In this document: in pieces, positions 11,401 to 19,764 of the stretch
Layout of the letters: each line of letters begins with the position of its first letter
Numbering within the stretch: the first letter of the stretch is position 1
Assembly (NCBI GenBank): GCA_938011245.1
Contig: CALLUJ010000124.1
Location: forward strand, 1 to 34,535
Reading direction: 5' to 3'
Length of the DNA: 34,535 nt
Source: an uncultured Aquimarina sp.
Lineage (GTDB): Bacteria; Bacteroidota; Bacteroidia; Flavobacteriales; Flavobacteriaceae
Position numbers and translations under genes: made by a program
The notes under the pieces: model-generated
Told to the model about the DNA's origin: nothing
Database searches by the model: none
The model's input: the letters and a program-made list of their open reading frames with translations, nothing else

Positions 11401-14400
11401 TAATCCCACCTTTACTTTTTCGGATGCTTTCAATGGTCAAGATATAGAAATTCGAATTACAGATAATAATGCTAGTCCTTGTAATGCACCAGGACCAGTA
11501 ACGTTTACTCCTACATATCCAGTGTTACCAATTGTAACCAGTGAAATTTTTGAACCAGCAAAGTGTGCAGGCGGGGCATCACGTTTATTACTTAATTTGG
11601 ATTTATCCGACGGTTCTAATATTACCGATTACGAATATACGTTTAATGGAGTAGCTGCAACTACTAACGAACTTCGTAATCCTTCTGCAGGAACTGTAAA
11701 CTATACAGTAAGAAGAATAACAGGAGCTAGCAGTAATTGTGAAGTTACTGGAAGCGTAACCATACAAGAACCTTCGCCAATTGGAGAAGTTTCTAGAAAT
11801 TTAGTTAGCCCAAGTTGTGATCCTACCAATACAAACCCAATTCCTGGAAGTGTAGAGTTAACGATAAGTGGAGGATTTATTATTAACCCAACAAGTCCAA
11901 TACAGCCACCATTTCCAACGCCAACTACACAAGCAGGGGCTTCTTACGATTTTAGTTTACGCGAATTGTCTCCTATGGGAACACGTACTGCAGTGCCAGG
12001 AGCACCAGATCAATTCGGAGTACCTAGTACTACTACAGGAAGTACCGTTAATTTTGCCAATTTAGATGCAGGAACTTACGAAATAACGGCTACTTTAAAC
12101 GATGGCGATTCAGATCTATCTAATAATTGTAGCCAAGTATTTACAATTACACTTCCACCAGAACCTTTCGTAAATGTTGTTAGCACGCAGTTCGATAGTT
12201 CTACATGTGTATCTGGAGTAGATTTATATGCTTTAATAGATGGTGGTGCAGATCCAAACAATTTCAGTATTTCGGTAGATAGAGTAAGTAGTACTTTTAT
12301 TTCGCCAAGCGCTACCAATACTGACTTTATTGCTAGATTAGGGGATTCGGACTTTTTGGATTCTTCGCCTTTACCTGCTGGGATAACTATACCTGCGTTT
12401 AATACTATAAATTTTCCACCACCACCAGCAATGCAACCAACGTTTGCTACAGATTCAGATCCAGACACTAGAATTAGAGAACGTTTCTTTAGATTTACTG
12501 GATTACCACCTGGAGGAGAATACCGTATTACTGTAAGAGATATAGTTAGTATGTGTCAAACTACAGCAATTATTAGTGCACCACCTGTAGAAGATTTAGA
12601 GGTAACTAACGTTACTTCTACAAACACAGGAGATTGTACAACACCAAGTGGTGCTGCTACAGTTGTGTTTAATATTACTGACGATCCTGCTTTATTAGGA
12701 GATTATACAATTCAACTACAACGAGCAGGCCTTCCAGACAATACTTCAGAAAGTGTAACTGTAGAGGTAGTAGACCCTTCTACACCTTTAGGACCAAACC
12801 AAGTAACAGGAACTAGAAATACTAGCGTATCACCAAGTATTATAGAAGGTATTACGGTTACTCTTGAAAATTTACCAGAAATATTAGCTACAGAAAATGC
12901 TATATTAAAAGTATCTCAAGTAGGTAGCGATTGTAGCGACGTTTCAGATCGTTTTACCATAGATAGAGATCCACCAATAAACAATTTTATAGTTAATGCT
13001 ACCGTTGCAAATTGTAATAATACAACAACATTAACAGCAAGTGCTACTGGAGGAAATGGAATGTATAGTTATTTAGTGCGTAATGAATCTGATCCAGATC
13101 CAGCTCTAACAGCATTTCCTACAGCAACTGCAGGAAGTGTAACTATAGATATACCTGTAGATCCAAGTAGTCCCGATCCAAGAATTACTTTAGCGGGAGC
13201 ATCACCAACACCACCAAATTTGTTTGGTACCGTTGCTGTTTACGTAACCAGTGGAAGTTGTATAGAAAGAGAAGTAGTAAATATTTTATTTGATCCTTCG
13301 CCTGTGTTAACATTAGGTACGGTTGTAGACGAGTGTGTAGATGCACCAAGTTATACCGTTAACTATTCTGTAACAAATTACGACCCTTCACAATCGTATA
13401 ATTTATTAATTAACGGAAGTACAAACATTAATGTACCACCAGGTAGTTTAACCATTGTGCCTGCTAGTAGTCCTGTAATGGCAGAAGGACAATTTACAGT
13501 TAATGACGGCCGAAGAGATTATAACGTTGAATTATCTGGCAGCACACACAGTAGTTGTACATCCACGGACAGCTTTATTATTTTCCCTGTATTAGAGGTA
13601 AATGCAGTTGCAGGAACTGTAGATTGTGAAAATAATATCTCTGGAGTTACAGCAAATGTAAATGGAGGATTTACTGCTGGAAGTAGAACCCTAACATATC
13701 AGTTATTTGAACAAGGAGTAGCCACGGCAATAAATACTGAGGTGCGCGGTCCAGCCACTACTATTAACGATAGCTTCCAATTTACAGACGATAGTACTGG
13801 TAATCCGTTACGTGCTGGAGTAAACTATTTTGTAACAGTTACAGACAATTTTGGAACTACCAGTGCACCAAATTGTATGGCACCTTCCAATGTCGTAAAT
13901 ACAGCACCAATTATTAGATCGGTACCAGACCAAATAGAAGTTATTAGTGAAGTTACTTGTCCTAGTCCTAGTCTTGGTGGTACTAATGATGCATCAATAC
14001 GATTAGTATTAAGCACACCAACAATAGGTACACCTACTAGACCCGTTACTTTTGAATTGTATGAATTTAATACACTTTTGGATGCTAATAACTTTATTGT
14101 TACCAATCCAACAGCAGGGCCAACAAGTCCGCCAGCAACTACAGGAATTCCAATTTTACCAGTAAGAGATAATGTATTTGAGAATTTAGAAGAGGGTGTT
14201 TATGTTGGTTTTGTAATTAATAACGGATGCTATACCGTATTCCCACAACCAGTAGAACTTACGACTACTCCTTATATAGCACCAAATATTACGGCAACAG
14301 CAGAACCAGGAACATGTAACCCTACGCTTACCAATCCATTTATTAGAATTTCGGTAAACGATTTAAATGGAGATGGACCATTCTTTTATAGAATTACACC

Positions 14401-17400
14401 TGAAGGTACTACCCCTACCGCATCATTTGTAGAGATTGAAGGGACAAGACCAGGAGTAATTCCGGCACCTACGCTACCAATAATTATAGATGTACCATCC
14501 GTACCAGGTAGGTTTAATGTGGAACTTATGGATTCTCGAAATCCAATTTGTGGTCCCGATGTAATAGTGGATCCAATAATAGAAGTAGAAGAGTTTATTT
14601 TACCAACAGTTATTGCAGAAAGGGATGATACCGTTGGTATAGCTAATGGAGGTGCTTATAGTTGTACTACACCAGAGCGTGTTAGAGTAACTGTTACCGG
14701 TAATGTAGGAGATGCTTACGATATAGAAGCAATTCCTTTAGATGGGAGTCCAGCAACTATTTCTACTCCAAATCCAATAACGGGAGTAGTTATTGCAGCT
14801 AGTGGAGATGCAGAAGTGTTTTTTGAATTTGCAACAGCTGGTAGGTACGAGTTTATGGCAACGAGTAGTAGTAGTACTTGTAATGAAACATCGAACCCTT
14901 ATGCAATTAACGAGTTAGACCAAATACGAATCCGAGTTGTAGGAAACCCTACCATTCGATGTGAAGGAGATGCAGACCAAGCCATTACCTTTGGAATTGA
15001 AGATTATATAGGATTTGTTACTTACGAAATAAGAGATACATCGTTACCTATAACAAATCCGCCAGTAGCTACTGCAACCGTTAATGTAACTTCGAGAACA
15101 GATGAATTTAGCACAACAAACACTCTTGGAGTAGGGGATTACGAAATAACAGTAACGGCAACTAACGATGCAACAGGAACAGTTCCAAGTACAAATACGT
15201 TATGTGCAGCAATAGAACCTGCGAGTATAGGAGATGCTAATGCTTTAGTTAGCCTTACTATAAATCCTGTTGCCCCTGTTACATGTGCTAATATTGCGAC
15301 AACTATTCAGGCAGTAGCTATGAATGGTCAACCTCCTTACGAGTTCCGACTTACAAGTCCGTTAAGAGGAGTAATAGTAGATTTTAGTCCTGCTAATCCA
15401 ACCCCTAATACATCTGGATTCTTTGGAAGTGACTTAAATTTAGGTGCGGAAACATACACTGTAGAAGTAAGAGATGCTAATGGTTGTAGCCCTGCAACGC
15501 CTACTACCGTAACCCCTACGGAATTAATAACAATTCCAACTATAGATAATATTGCTGCAAATAATCCAGTTTGTAACGATATTAATATTGGTACTATAGT
15601 AGTAGGAGCAGCTTTAAATAACCCAGGTGCAACGATGTTTACCTATACTTTATTGAGTTCTGACGATGCCGTAGGGACTAATTTAGTAGAAGTTACTGAT
15701 ATTATAACAACAGCAAATACGCATACATTTAATGCAATTTCAGGAGAATTTGGAGATCCAAGTTTCTATATAGTAGAGGTTTCAGATGAGTTTGGTTGTT
15801 CTGTACGCTCTGCAGTTCAAGCAGTAGAGAAACCAGAATTATTAGTATTTAATAATGCAGAAACCATTACTCCAATATCTTGTGAAGTAAGAGATCCTAT
15901 TAAAGGAGAGACAGAATTAGTACGTATATCAGCTAGAGGAGGTACACCAATTGTAGGTACTTCACAATATACTATAGAGCTTTTAGAGCGTAATACAGAT
16001 GGTACACGTACAGAACCTGTAGTGGTTGTAGAAACGGGTCAAAGCCCATTACCAGCAACATTAAATCCGGGAGAGTTTGAGTTATTACCAGGGATGAATT
16101 ATTTTAGAGTGACTGATGCTAATAGTTGTACGTCATTTTTAGAAGTAAACATTGGAGATGTTCCGTCTCCAATAGACTTCCAAATTACACCGTTACAAGC
16201 AAATCGAAATGTACTATGTTTTGGAGAAACTAGTTTTGTTAATGTAAACGGTAGTGTAAGTGGAGGAGTATCAGGTTATGGATACAGTTTAGTAATTGGA
16301 CAACCAAACGGTTTAGGTGGATTTACAGAAATAGAAACAGTAGTAGATGAAGCAGGAACAAATATAAGTACAAGAACAATACTTTCTGGTGCTATGTTAG
16401 ACGGTGTAACGCGTTTTGATGGCTTAAGAAGTATTACAATGTTAATTACAGATGGTACATTTCCTGCCAATGCTACTTATTTATATAAAGTAACTTCAGG
16501 GAATTGTCCTGCAGTGTATAGACCTTTCGAAATTTTAGAAAGAGGAGAAATAACTGTAGAACCTGTAGAAGTTAGAGAACCTTCTTGTATGGGTGCAGAA
16601 GATGCAGAAGTTACTATTACTATTGGCTCTGGAGACGATGGTTCTTACGACATAGTTATTATAAGAGAAGAAGGAGGAGTATTCGATGTAAACGTAACAG
16701 GAGTAGCGAGGTTATTAAATGTAACCGCATTAAACAGAGAAGTTACCTTTAGTAAACTGTTACCGGGTAATTACGAGTTACTAGTATCGGGTAATAATTG
16801 TCCGTTAGAATCTATATCTTTCACTATAGATGATAAGACAGAGTTTCGAGCTGTGGAGGTTTTACCGAGTAGAGTAACACCCGAGTGTTTTGGAGATCCA
16901 AGTTCATTTGAATTTCAATTATCTGGAGGAACGCCACCGTACTTTTATAGAGTATTGGATTTAGGGGCTAATCCACCAGACGAAGTTATTTTCCCTGAAA
17001 TTGATGTATGGGGTAATCCTAATGTAGTACTTAATGATGGTGATTTAGTAACGATTAATGCAGATAATAATGGGATGCCTTTTAAAAGTAATAATAACTA
17101 TCAAATTGTATTTGTTGACTCTGGAAATGAAGAGTTTATAATAGATGGAAGTGGAAATTTTGTTCAAAATACAGATGCTAGTGGAGACACAACACTAGTT
17201 GTATGCGAAGCAATACCTACAAACTTTAATTTTGATGTACCTGATTTATCAGGCTTTAGAGCAGAAGCAGCTTATGTTTGTGAAACCAATACTTACGACG
17301 TTACAATACTAGATGCTAATAATGATTTAGTGGAAGAAAACATTACGTATATCATATTGAATACAACTCTAGGATCTACGTTTACTAGTATAGGAGAAAA

Positions 17401-18784
17401 TGTGGTAAGAGATGTTCCACCAGGCGATATAGAAGTATCTATTTCATATAGTAGACCCGATCCTAATCAAGCAAATAGGAATATAATATGTAATTCATTA
17501 CCAGGAGATACATTTACAGATAGTTTAGAAGATATTCCTGCTTTAAGCTTCTTAAGGCAAGTAGCAATTGATGAAAATGGAGACCCTGTTATAGATTCCG
17601 TTACAAGTTTACCTACACCAGGGTTACCGTATGAGTTTATAGGACTTAACGAATATCGCATTACGGCTACAGGAGGAGTAGGTCCTTACCGTTATGAGGT
17701 TCGTAATATTAATACTAATGAGACATTGCCAGTAACTATAGATGGTAGAGGAAGAGGAACTTTTACTATTGAAGAGACTGGTCTATATATTTTTAGTATA
17801 GTAGATTCTAATGGCTGTACCGACTTTACTGAAGCAGAAGTAATAACATTTATTGATATTACTATACCTAATGTATTTAATCCAGCAAGTAATAATCCAG
17901 AAGTAAATAGATGGTATCCAGACAATCTTGTTTTTGGGGATATACCAGGCTTCCCTTCTGAGGGTATTATTGTAGAAGAAGGCAGTAGAGTAATAACAGT
18001 AACTGTAGGAGGTACTACTACAGGAGGTACGGTAACGACTACAGGAGGAAATACTATTATTACAGGTGGTGTTACCACTGGGGGTACTACAATAACAACT
18101 ACCCTTTTACCAGATGGGACTTCTACTGTTAGTGTTACTACTGGCGGTACTGTTACTGGAGGTATAGTTACGAATCCTATTCCTGTTCCAGGTTCACCAG
18201 GAACATTTAGTGGAGGAACTACCTCTGGAGGAGCTGTTACTGGAGGAGTTACAACAACCCAATCAGATACTGGAGTTATTACATCTGCAGGAGGAAATAC
18301 AGTAATTAGAACCATAATAGATGGTCCAGCTATTGTTACCAATGGATCTGGGGTTACTACTGGAGGAACGGTAGTAGAAACAACAACTCAAACAGATGGG
18401 ACTACAACCCTTAGAGTTATTGAGGGAAGTACAGTAACAGGAGCTACGGTAACGCCAGAAGGTGTGCTTGTCGGTGGAAATATTACTGGAGGTACCGTTA
18501 CCACTAACGGTTTAGCAGTACCAGCACCAGTTTCTGGTGAAACAGTTATTAACCCAGAAGATGAGTTTATTGATTTTAATAATATAGATGTTATGGTTTT
18601 TGACCGTTACGGAAGGCTATTAGAACAATTTAAGGGAATTAGAGACCGTAGTACTGGTGAAGGTTGGGATGGAACTTATCAAGGTAATAATATGCCAACA
18701 GGAGATTACTGGTACTTAATTAAATTAAACGACAGCAGAGGAAGAGAGATAACAGGTCATTTTACATTATACCGCAGTAAATAA
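5495..18784 (+). CDS. sprB: Giant SprB-like gliding-motility adhesin, T9SS type B cargo
   Basis: This 4429-residue protein begins with a signal peptide ending near SFAQGEG. An N-terminal head (about 30-495) contains KVVKAYLYWAGIYT and GAGWTLAVVYENE. A DUF11-type module follows from about 499 (LTVLKQALRGG, GQELTYRLTLRNVGNDDA). Residues 680-4110 are dozens of Ig-like or SprB-type repeats of roughly 80-110 residues, each with a Cys, a G-G-x-x-x-Y core and frequent TFTGL or NLPAG-like loops. The sorting domain begins with ITIPNVFNP at 4122 and finishes with DVMVFDRYGR at 4365, GEGWDGTY, TGDYWYLIKL and GHFTLYRSK. SprB is the mobile surface adhesin moved by the gliding motor. Between the two parts of the sorting domain lies a Thr/Gly repeat of about 180 residues. 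The 197-base gap upstream suggests its own promoter, though none could be identified. A PorP/SprF partner follows 12 bases after the stop. Confidence 0.85.
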   Translation: MEKHLPIKLLKIVSFFTICFYASASFAQGEGTGNNIEYQQRLDMTVRGDMQVIGNNIIGLRGNFDGTRPAGRRRAIDEYNGVRNNGGSGNPTQPIAAYIDIDSNRSDPRFAPLFNGALPNSETDYTGNVDANGRPIPVNSSDDGSTYTGTFNSSASRLDIDPNCGKVVKAYLYWAGIYTTDGTGLSSRNPFCNNDSNQDCADYTEIKILPPGGTRYYDISHEPLTTAGNPFGVQLSSTVVFDGERNAFYNLNQDTPGQNRLTPPPGDPTQDRPYSCRSDVTEIFTELQNRGEDVSGWWTVANIPATTGTRGRGTGAGWTLAVVYENERETNERRIFFFDGFSYISNLDRGLPPIEFNVGPFTPDPNANPINATIASAGLEGDRDLSGDQFTIQTPSRRNRGAGAVRLEESALNRHHIGAANVNSEFNFFNSTITNVNVNGPFRQPNSSNTLGFDTDQYNLSNANNRVINNSDTEATFRLFTTSESFGNHFVAFAIDVIGPNLTVLKQALRGGTILTQNGSQVGFGQELTYRLTLRNVGNDDATEVSLTDYIPANTQLLTFGDGSQFRFNGLPPGFPTPTIATVREDAPNSITNFPFETDRVTITDLPTFSRIDCTNCETSTSTQEVIIEFRVRVIEECSPQRNACYDQVSNFVEGTFNGQLFRRAGTPTDPLFQLRSAFAVDNTCNSLMEGPTIQLPNRVARCTSEIGTICDQGGQTNIEGSLGFERYNLYFYPASQVFDASGDLIDTNGNGRADDADYPVDATRLLRTQILAGSPSSSNPVFTSLPNTSVVADAESFTIMESGYYLIESINDETLPCSNGLESFVVDLFDATLPINRPLENPSLNGVLLPECTINNQRMVQFEICDAQFEITTNYPRDTRLVWSRVDPTTCTTTDNPQNCPITGPSGCRFNAIKTVEDTVPGDAATENIMITETGDYSLTATLENGGCTETFFFRVIDFQNNLDTDAPDVTACNETPTVNVTGTSNIAGTLSYRLIYAIDDPSTPVVDYIDVETDTDPTLSTYGNFIVPEPAVVPSTVNVRITAIPISSTATVGTTCEFEFFEAIQFVNPEITNIVVTSPTCAVDQTAINNGIDESRGSVRVNVSNNSEEYTYVLIDTNGTPNNEADDIFVRRINTNINTNDFNNLDPSLNYKVRVYFNGQAAVVGDENFDITAINTNPNRTSATPSNVIASGCVLEELVPAFSPVQTYTATIVRVRDVTCEPGVITVNITANPGPLPADATFTIEALGINGFISGRPISIQDESLRPASVPEDGSGVSTGVDDTRYFDFSTITTFDVEVDANGCNIVFPNLANPLTPYLGLQITEASKTDVSCNGGTDGQFTLNTTDLVGNTVAPGRVINYRIISGNNTSLVYPIDSMDETFTNLPAGTFQVIARDITDSTFPCESEPIGITLMEPNPLLAPTITVVTAFDCNNLGSITVSNPTDNLGGTQPYRFQLLLNGVLTPAPTPPATNSSVAIANLPFTGLSEGAYTVAIVDSNGCPIGPVSNEIVFRPLSDIVTFVENPSNPITCDASNNPNETTEISVTATATNGGTIGYEITRAAPTVNPPVTTIVTSSTDGRFNLPEGNYTIQATTSSGCTDTIEVVVEPILRINIASLPNPNNVQCLGDTSGTTVIIENVIPAPIGTGYTYELMLGTNPIASNSSIVPVTQASIDLVNLAPSGSETYTFTVTDAFTGCSDSETFTVGNAPPPPVAVLDEAPAYSCTGPNAGTYTFSVEGRDGTGLGYVFSITSPTAIPVNSDGVSFTVPAPTSGSVTYQVSVEDSNCPGQATLPVTVDVIENFSATLNASSNSCVPTAAGDPNLQVIIDVAGTANFSYQQVLNGTNIGTVVDVTSITGTTGGQITIDLATPNRNIQNNYEFIIFDENHDNLNCAIRVPFTVNQAIAITPPNRVQPTCTTAGALPTNGASVSFSVTGGTGVYNYEVFNTTTSTDITGQPSIIQSGTMDNPTFTFSDAFNGQDIEIRITDNNASPCNAPGPVTFTPTYPVLPIVTSEIFEPAKCAGGASRLLLNLDLSDGSNITDYEYTFNGVAATTNELRNPSAGTVNYTVRRITGASSNCEVTGSVTIQEPSPIGEVSRNLVSPSCDPTNTNPIPGSVELTISGGFIINPTSPIQPPFPTPTTQAGASYDFSLRELSPMGTRTAVPGAPDQFGVPSTTTGSTVNFANLDAGTYEITATLNDGDSDLSNNCSQVFTITLPPEPFVNVVSTQFDSSTCVSGVDLYALIDGGADPNNFSISVDRVSSTFISPSATNTDFIARLGDSDFLDSSPLPAGITIPAFNTINFPPPPAMQPTFATDSDPDTRIRERFFRFTGLPPGGEYRITVRDIVSMCQTTAIISAPPVEDLEVTNVTSTNTGDCTTPSGAATVVFNITDDPALLGDYTIQLQRAGLPDNTSESVTVEVVDPSTPLGPNQVTGTRNTSVSPSIIEGITVTLENLPEILATENAILKVSQVGSDCSDVSDRFTIDRDPPINNFIVNATVANCNNTTTLTASATGGNGMYSYLVRNESDPDPALTAFPTATAGSVTIDIPVDPSSPDPRITLAGASPTPPNLFGTVAVYVTSGSCIEREVVNILFDPSPVLTLGTVVDECVDAPSYTVNYSVTNYDPSQSYNLLINGSTNINVPPGSLTIVPASSPVMAEGQFTVNDGRRDYNVELSGSTHSSCTSTDSFIIFPVLEVNAVAGTVDCENNISGVTANVNGGFTAGSRTLTYQLFEQGVATAINTEVRGPATTINDSFQFTDDSTGNPLRAGVNYFVTVTDNFGTTSAPNCMAPSNVVNTAPIIRSVPDQIEVISEVTCPSPSLGGTNDASIRLVLSTPTIGTPTRPVTFELYEFNTLLDANNFIVTNPTAGPTSPPATTGIPILPVRDNVFENLEEGVYVGFVINNGCYTVFPQPVELTTTPYIAPNITATAEPGTCNPTLTNPFIRISVNDLNGDGPFFYRITPEGTTPTASFVEIEGTRPGVIPAPTLPIIIDVPSVPGRFNVELMDSRNPICGPDVIVDPIIEVEEFILPTVIAERDDTVGIANGGAYSCTTPERVRVTVTGNVGDAYDIEAIPLDGSPATISTPNPITGVVIAASGDAEVFFEFATAGRYEFMATSSSSTCNETSNPYAINELDQIRIRVVGNPTIRCEGDADQAITFGIEDYIGFVTYEIRDTSLPITNPPVATATVNVTSRTDEFSTTNTLGVGDYEITVTATNDATGTVPSTNTLCAAIEPASIGDANALVSLTINPVAPVTCANIATTIQAVAMNGQPPYEFRLTSPLRGVIVDFSPANPTPNTSGFFGSDLNLGAETYTVEVRDANGCSPATPTTVTPTELITIPTIDNIAANNPVCNDINIGTIVVGAALNNPGATMFTYTLLSSDDAVGTNLVEVTDIITTANTHTFNAISGEFGDPSFYIVEVSDEFGCSVRSAVQAVEKPELLVFNNAETITPISCEVRDPIKGETELVRISARGGTPIVGTSQYTIELLERNTDGTRTEPVVVVETGQSPLPATLNPGEFELLPGMNYFRVTDANSCTSFLEVNIGDVPSPIDFQITPLQANRNVLCFGETSFVNVNGSVSGGVSGYGYSLVIGQPNGLGGFTEIETVVDEAGTNISTRTILSGAMLDGVTRFDGLRSITMLITDGTFPANATYLYKVTSGNCPAVYRPFEILERGEITVEPVEVREPSCMGAEDAEVTITIGSGDDGSYDIVIIREEGGVFDVNVTGVARLLNVTALNREVTFSKLLPGNYELLVSGNNCPLESISFTIDDKTEFRAVEVLPSRVTPECFGDPSSFEFQLSGGTPPYFYRVLDLGANPPDEVIFPEIDVWGNPNVVLNDGDLVTINADNNGMPFKSNNNYQIVFVDSGNEEFIIDGSGNFVQNTDASGDTTLVVCEAIPTNFNFDVPDLSGFRAEAAYVCETNTYDVTILDANNDLVEENITYIILNTTLGSTFTSIGENVVRDVPPGDIEVSISYSRPDPNQANRNIICNSLPGDTFTDSLEDIPALSFLRQVAIDENGDPVIDSVTSLPTPGLPYEFIGLNEYRITATGGVGPYRYEVRNINTNETLPVTIDGRGRGTFTIEETGLYIFSIVDSNGCTDFTEAEVITFIDITIPNVFNPASNNPEVNRWYPDNLVFGDIPGFPSEGIIVEEGSRVITVTVGGTTTGGTVTTTGGNTIITGGVTTGGTTITTTLLPDGTSTVSVTTGGTVTGGIVTNPIPVPGSPGTFSGGTTSGGAVTGGVTTTQSDTGVITSAGGNTVIRTIIDGPAIVTNGSGVTTGGTVVETTTQTDGTTTLRVIEGSTVTGATVTPEGVLVGGNITGGTVTTNGLAVPAPVSGETVINPEDEFIDFNNIDVMVFDRYGRLLEQFKGIRDRSTGEGWDGTYQGNNMPTGDYWYLIKLNDSRGREITGHFTLYRSK
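17993..18510 (+). repeat. Thr/Gly/Val low-complexity repeat region inside the adhesin sorting domain
   Basis: Residues about 4167-4340 are imperfect repeats of TTGGTVT, TGGTVTTTGG and VTGGxVT type, encoded by imperfect acaggaggtactgt-like DNA units. Every 7-12 residues a GG pair follows Thr. This is unlike the Ig-like repeats before it and the sorting-domain strands on either side. The composition suggests an extended or beta-solenoid-like surface segment, but no known fold is recognised. Confidence 0.85.
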
Positions 18785-18796
18785 TAAGTAAATAGC

Positions 18797-19741
18797 ATGA
18801 AGAAAAAAATAATTTATATAGTATTCTTATGTTTCGGATGGGCGGTACAATCTCAAGAAGTTACCTTGCCTATCCTTAACCAATATATTGCCGATAACCC
18901 ATTTTTATTATCGGCTGCATATGCAGGTGTAGGAGATTGTTGGCAGGTACGTGTAACGGGCTTTGAACAATGGGTTGGTATTGAAGATTCGCCTAGTACG
19001 CAAACCTTTTCAGTAGATGGGCGTATAACCGATAGATCGGGTGTGGGTGCTGTTATTTTTAATGATAGTAATGGGTTTACCTCCCAACGAGGCGTACAAC
19101 TTTCCTTTGCTCATCATGTAACTTTAACAGAGTATAACAAACAATATTTATCATTTGGTATTAGTTATAAATTTGCACAATATAGTATTGATTCTAGCGA
19201 ATTTAACCAAGCAGGATTAGTGGGTATTGGAGGTGATTTGTCTACTAATAATCACAATTTCGATGTAAGTATATTATACCGTATAAAAAGCTTTTTTGTA
19301 AGCGCTAATGCTATTAATATTATAAATAGAAGGATTCTAGATTTTGATACTACAGAACCAGAAGAACTTCAAAACTTTTACGTATATGGAGGATTCACTT
19401 TTGATAATGTTTTTAAAGCATTGCAATTTGAGCCTTCTATTTTGTATAGAAATTTTGCTAGCGATACTCGTTCTACTTTAGACCTTAATTTTAAAGTGCG
19501 TAAATTTTTTAAAGACAGTTATTTTTGGGGAGGTGTATCGGTTAGGGGAATAGTAGATCAATCGTTTAAACCACTTTCGTTTTCACCATTATTAGGAATA
19601 AAAAAGTCTAAGTTTTATTTTGCATATGGATATCAAATTAATACTAATGAAGTATTCCAAGCCTCCACTGGAGGATCGCATTTACTAACTTTAGGAATAG
19701 ATTTTGGTTGTAAACGTAGTAATTGTGGATGTACTTATTAA
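18797..19741 (+). CDS. sprF: PorP/SprF-family T9SS outer-membrane protein (SprF-like)
   Basis: The 314-residue protein has a signal peptide (MKKKIIYIVFLCFGWAVQSQ) followed by a PorP/SprF barrel. It starts with the family pattern LPILNQYIADNPFLLSAAYAG, where the usual form is Q-Y..N....NPA.AG. It continues with GFEQWVGIEDSPSTQTFSVD and GVGAVIFNDSNG, both typical of this family. Barrel-like alternating strands run to the C-terminus. In F. johnsoniae, SprF is needed for SprB to reach the surface. The same order and 12-base spacing here make it the likely dedicated partner of the adhesin. Its last residues, GCKRSNCGCTY, place three Cys within nine residues, which is unusual for a barrel end. Confidence 0.88.
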   Translation: MKKKIIYIVFLCFGWAVQSQEVTLPILNQYIADNPFLLSAAYAGVGDCWQVRVTGFEQWVGIEDSPSTQTFSVDGRITDRSGVGAVIFNDSNGFTSQRGVQLSFAHHVTLTEYNKQYLSFGISYKFAQYSIDSSEFNQAGLVGIGGDLSTNNHNFDVSILYRIKSFFVSANAINIINRRILDFDTTEPEELQNFYVYGGFTFDNVFKALQFEPSILYRNFASDTRSTLDLNFKVRKFFKDSYFWGGVSVRGIVDQSFKPLSFSPLLGIKKSKFYFAYGYQINTNEVFQASTGGSHLLTLGIDFGCKRSNCGCTY

Positions 19742-19749
19742 ATGCTATT

Positions 19750-19764
19750 ATGTTACAATAACAT
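19750..19764. terminator. Small hairpin between convergent genes
   Basis: ATGTTA-CAA-TAACAT is a perfect 6-bp stem with a 3-base loop. It fills most of the 23-base gap between the sprF-like stop and the stop of the convergent SprA-like gene. On the plus strand it is followed by TTTAAAAG. It may act as a weak shared terminator, but stem GC is low. Confidence 0.35.

Noticed and set aside
11214-12065. Short plus-strand open frames inside the giant adhesin gene
   Set aside because: They are out of frame with a continuous 4429-codon gene, have no family-like sequence, and fit chance expectation in such a long gene.
17692-18342. 216-codon open frame on the minus strand opposite the Thr/Gly repeat
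   Set aside because: It is a VVTPPVT-type shadow of the TTGGTVT repeat. Stop codons are absent only because of the repetitive base composition, and the plus-strand frame contains the sorting domain on both sides.
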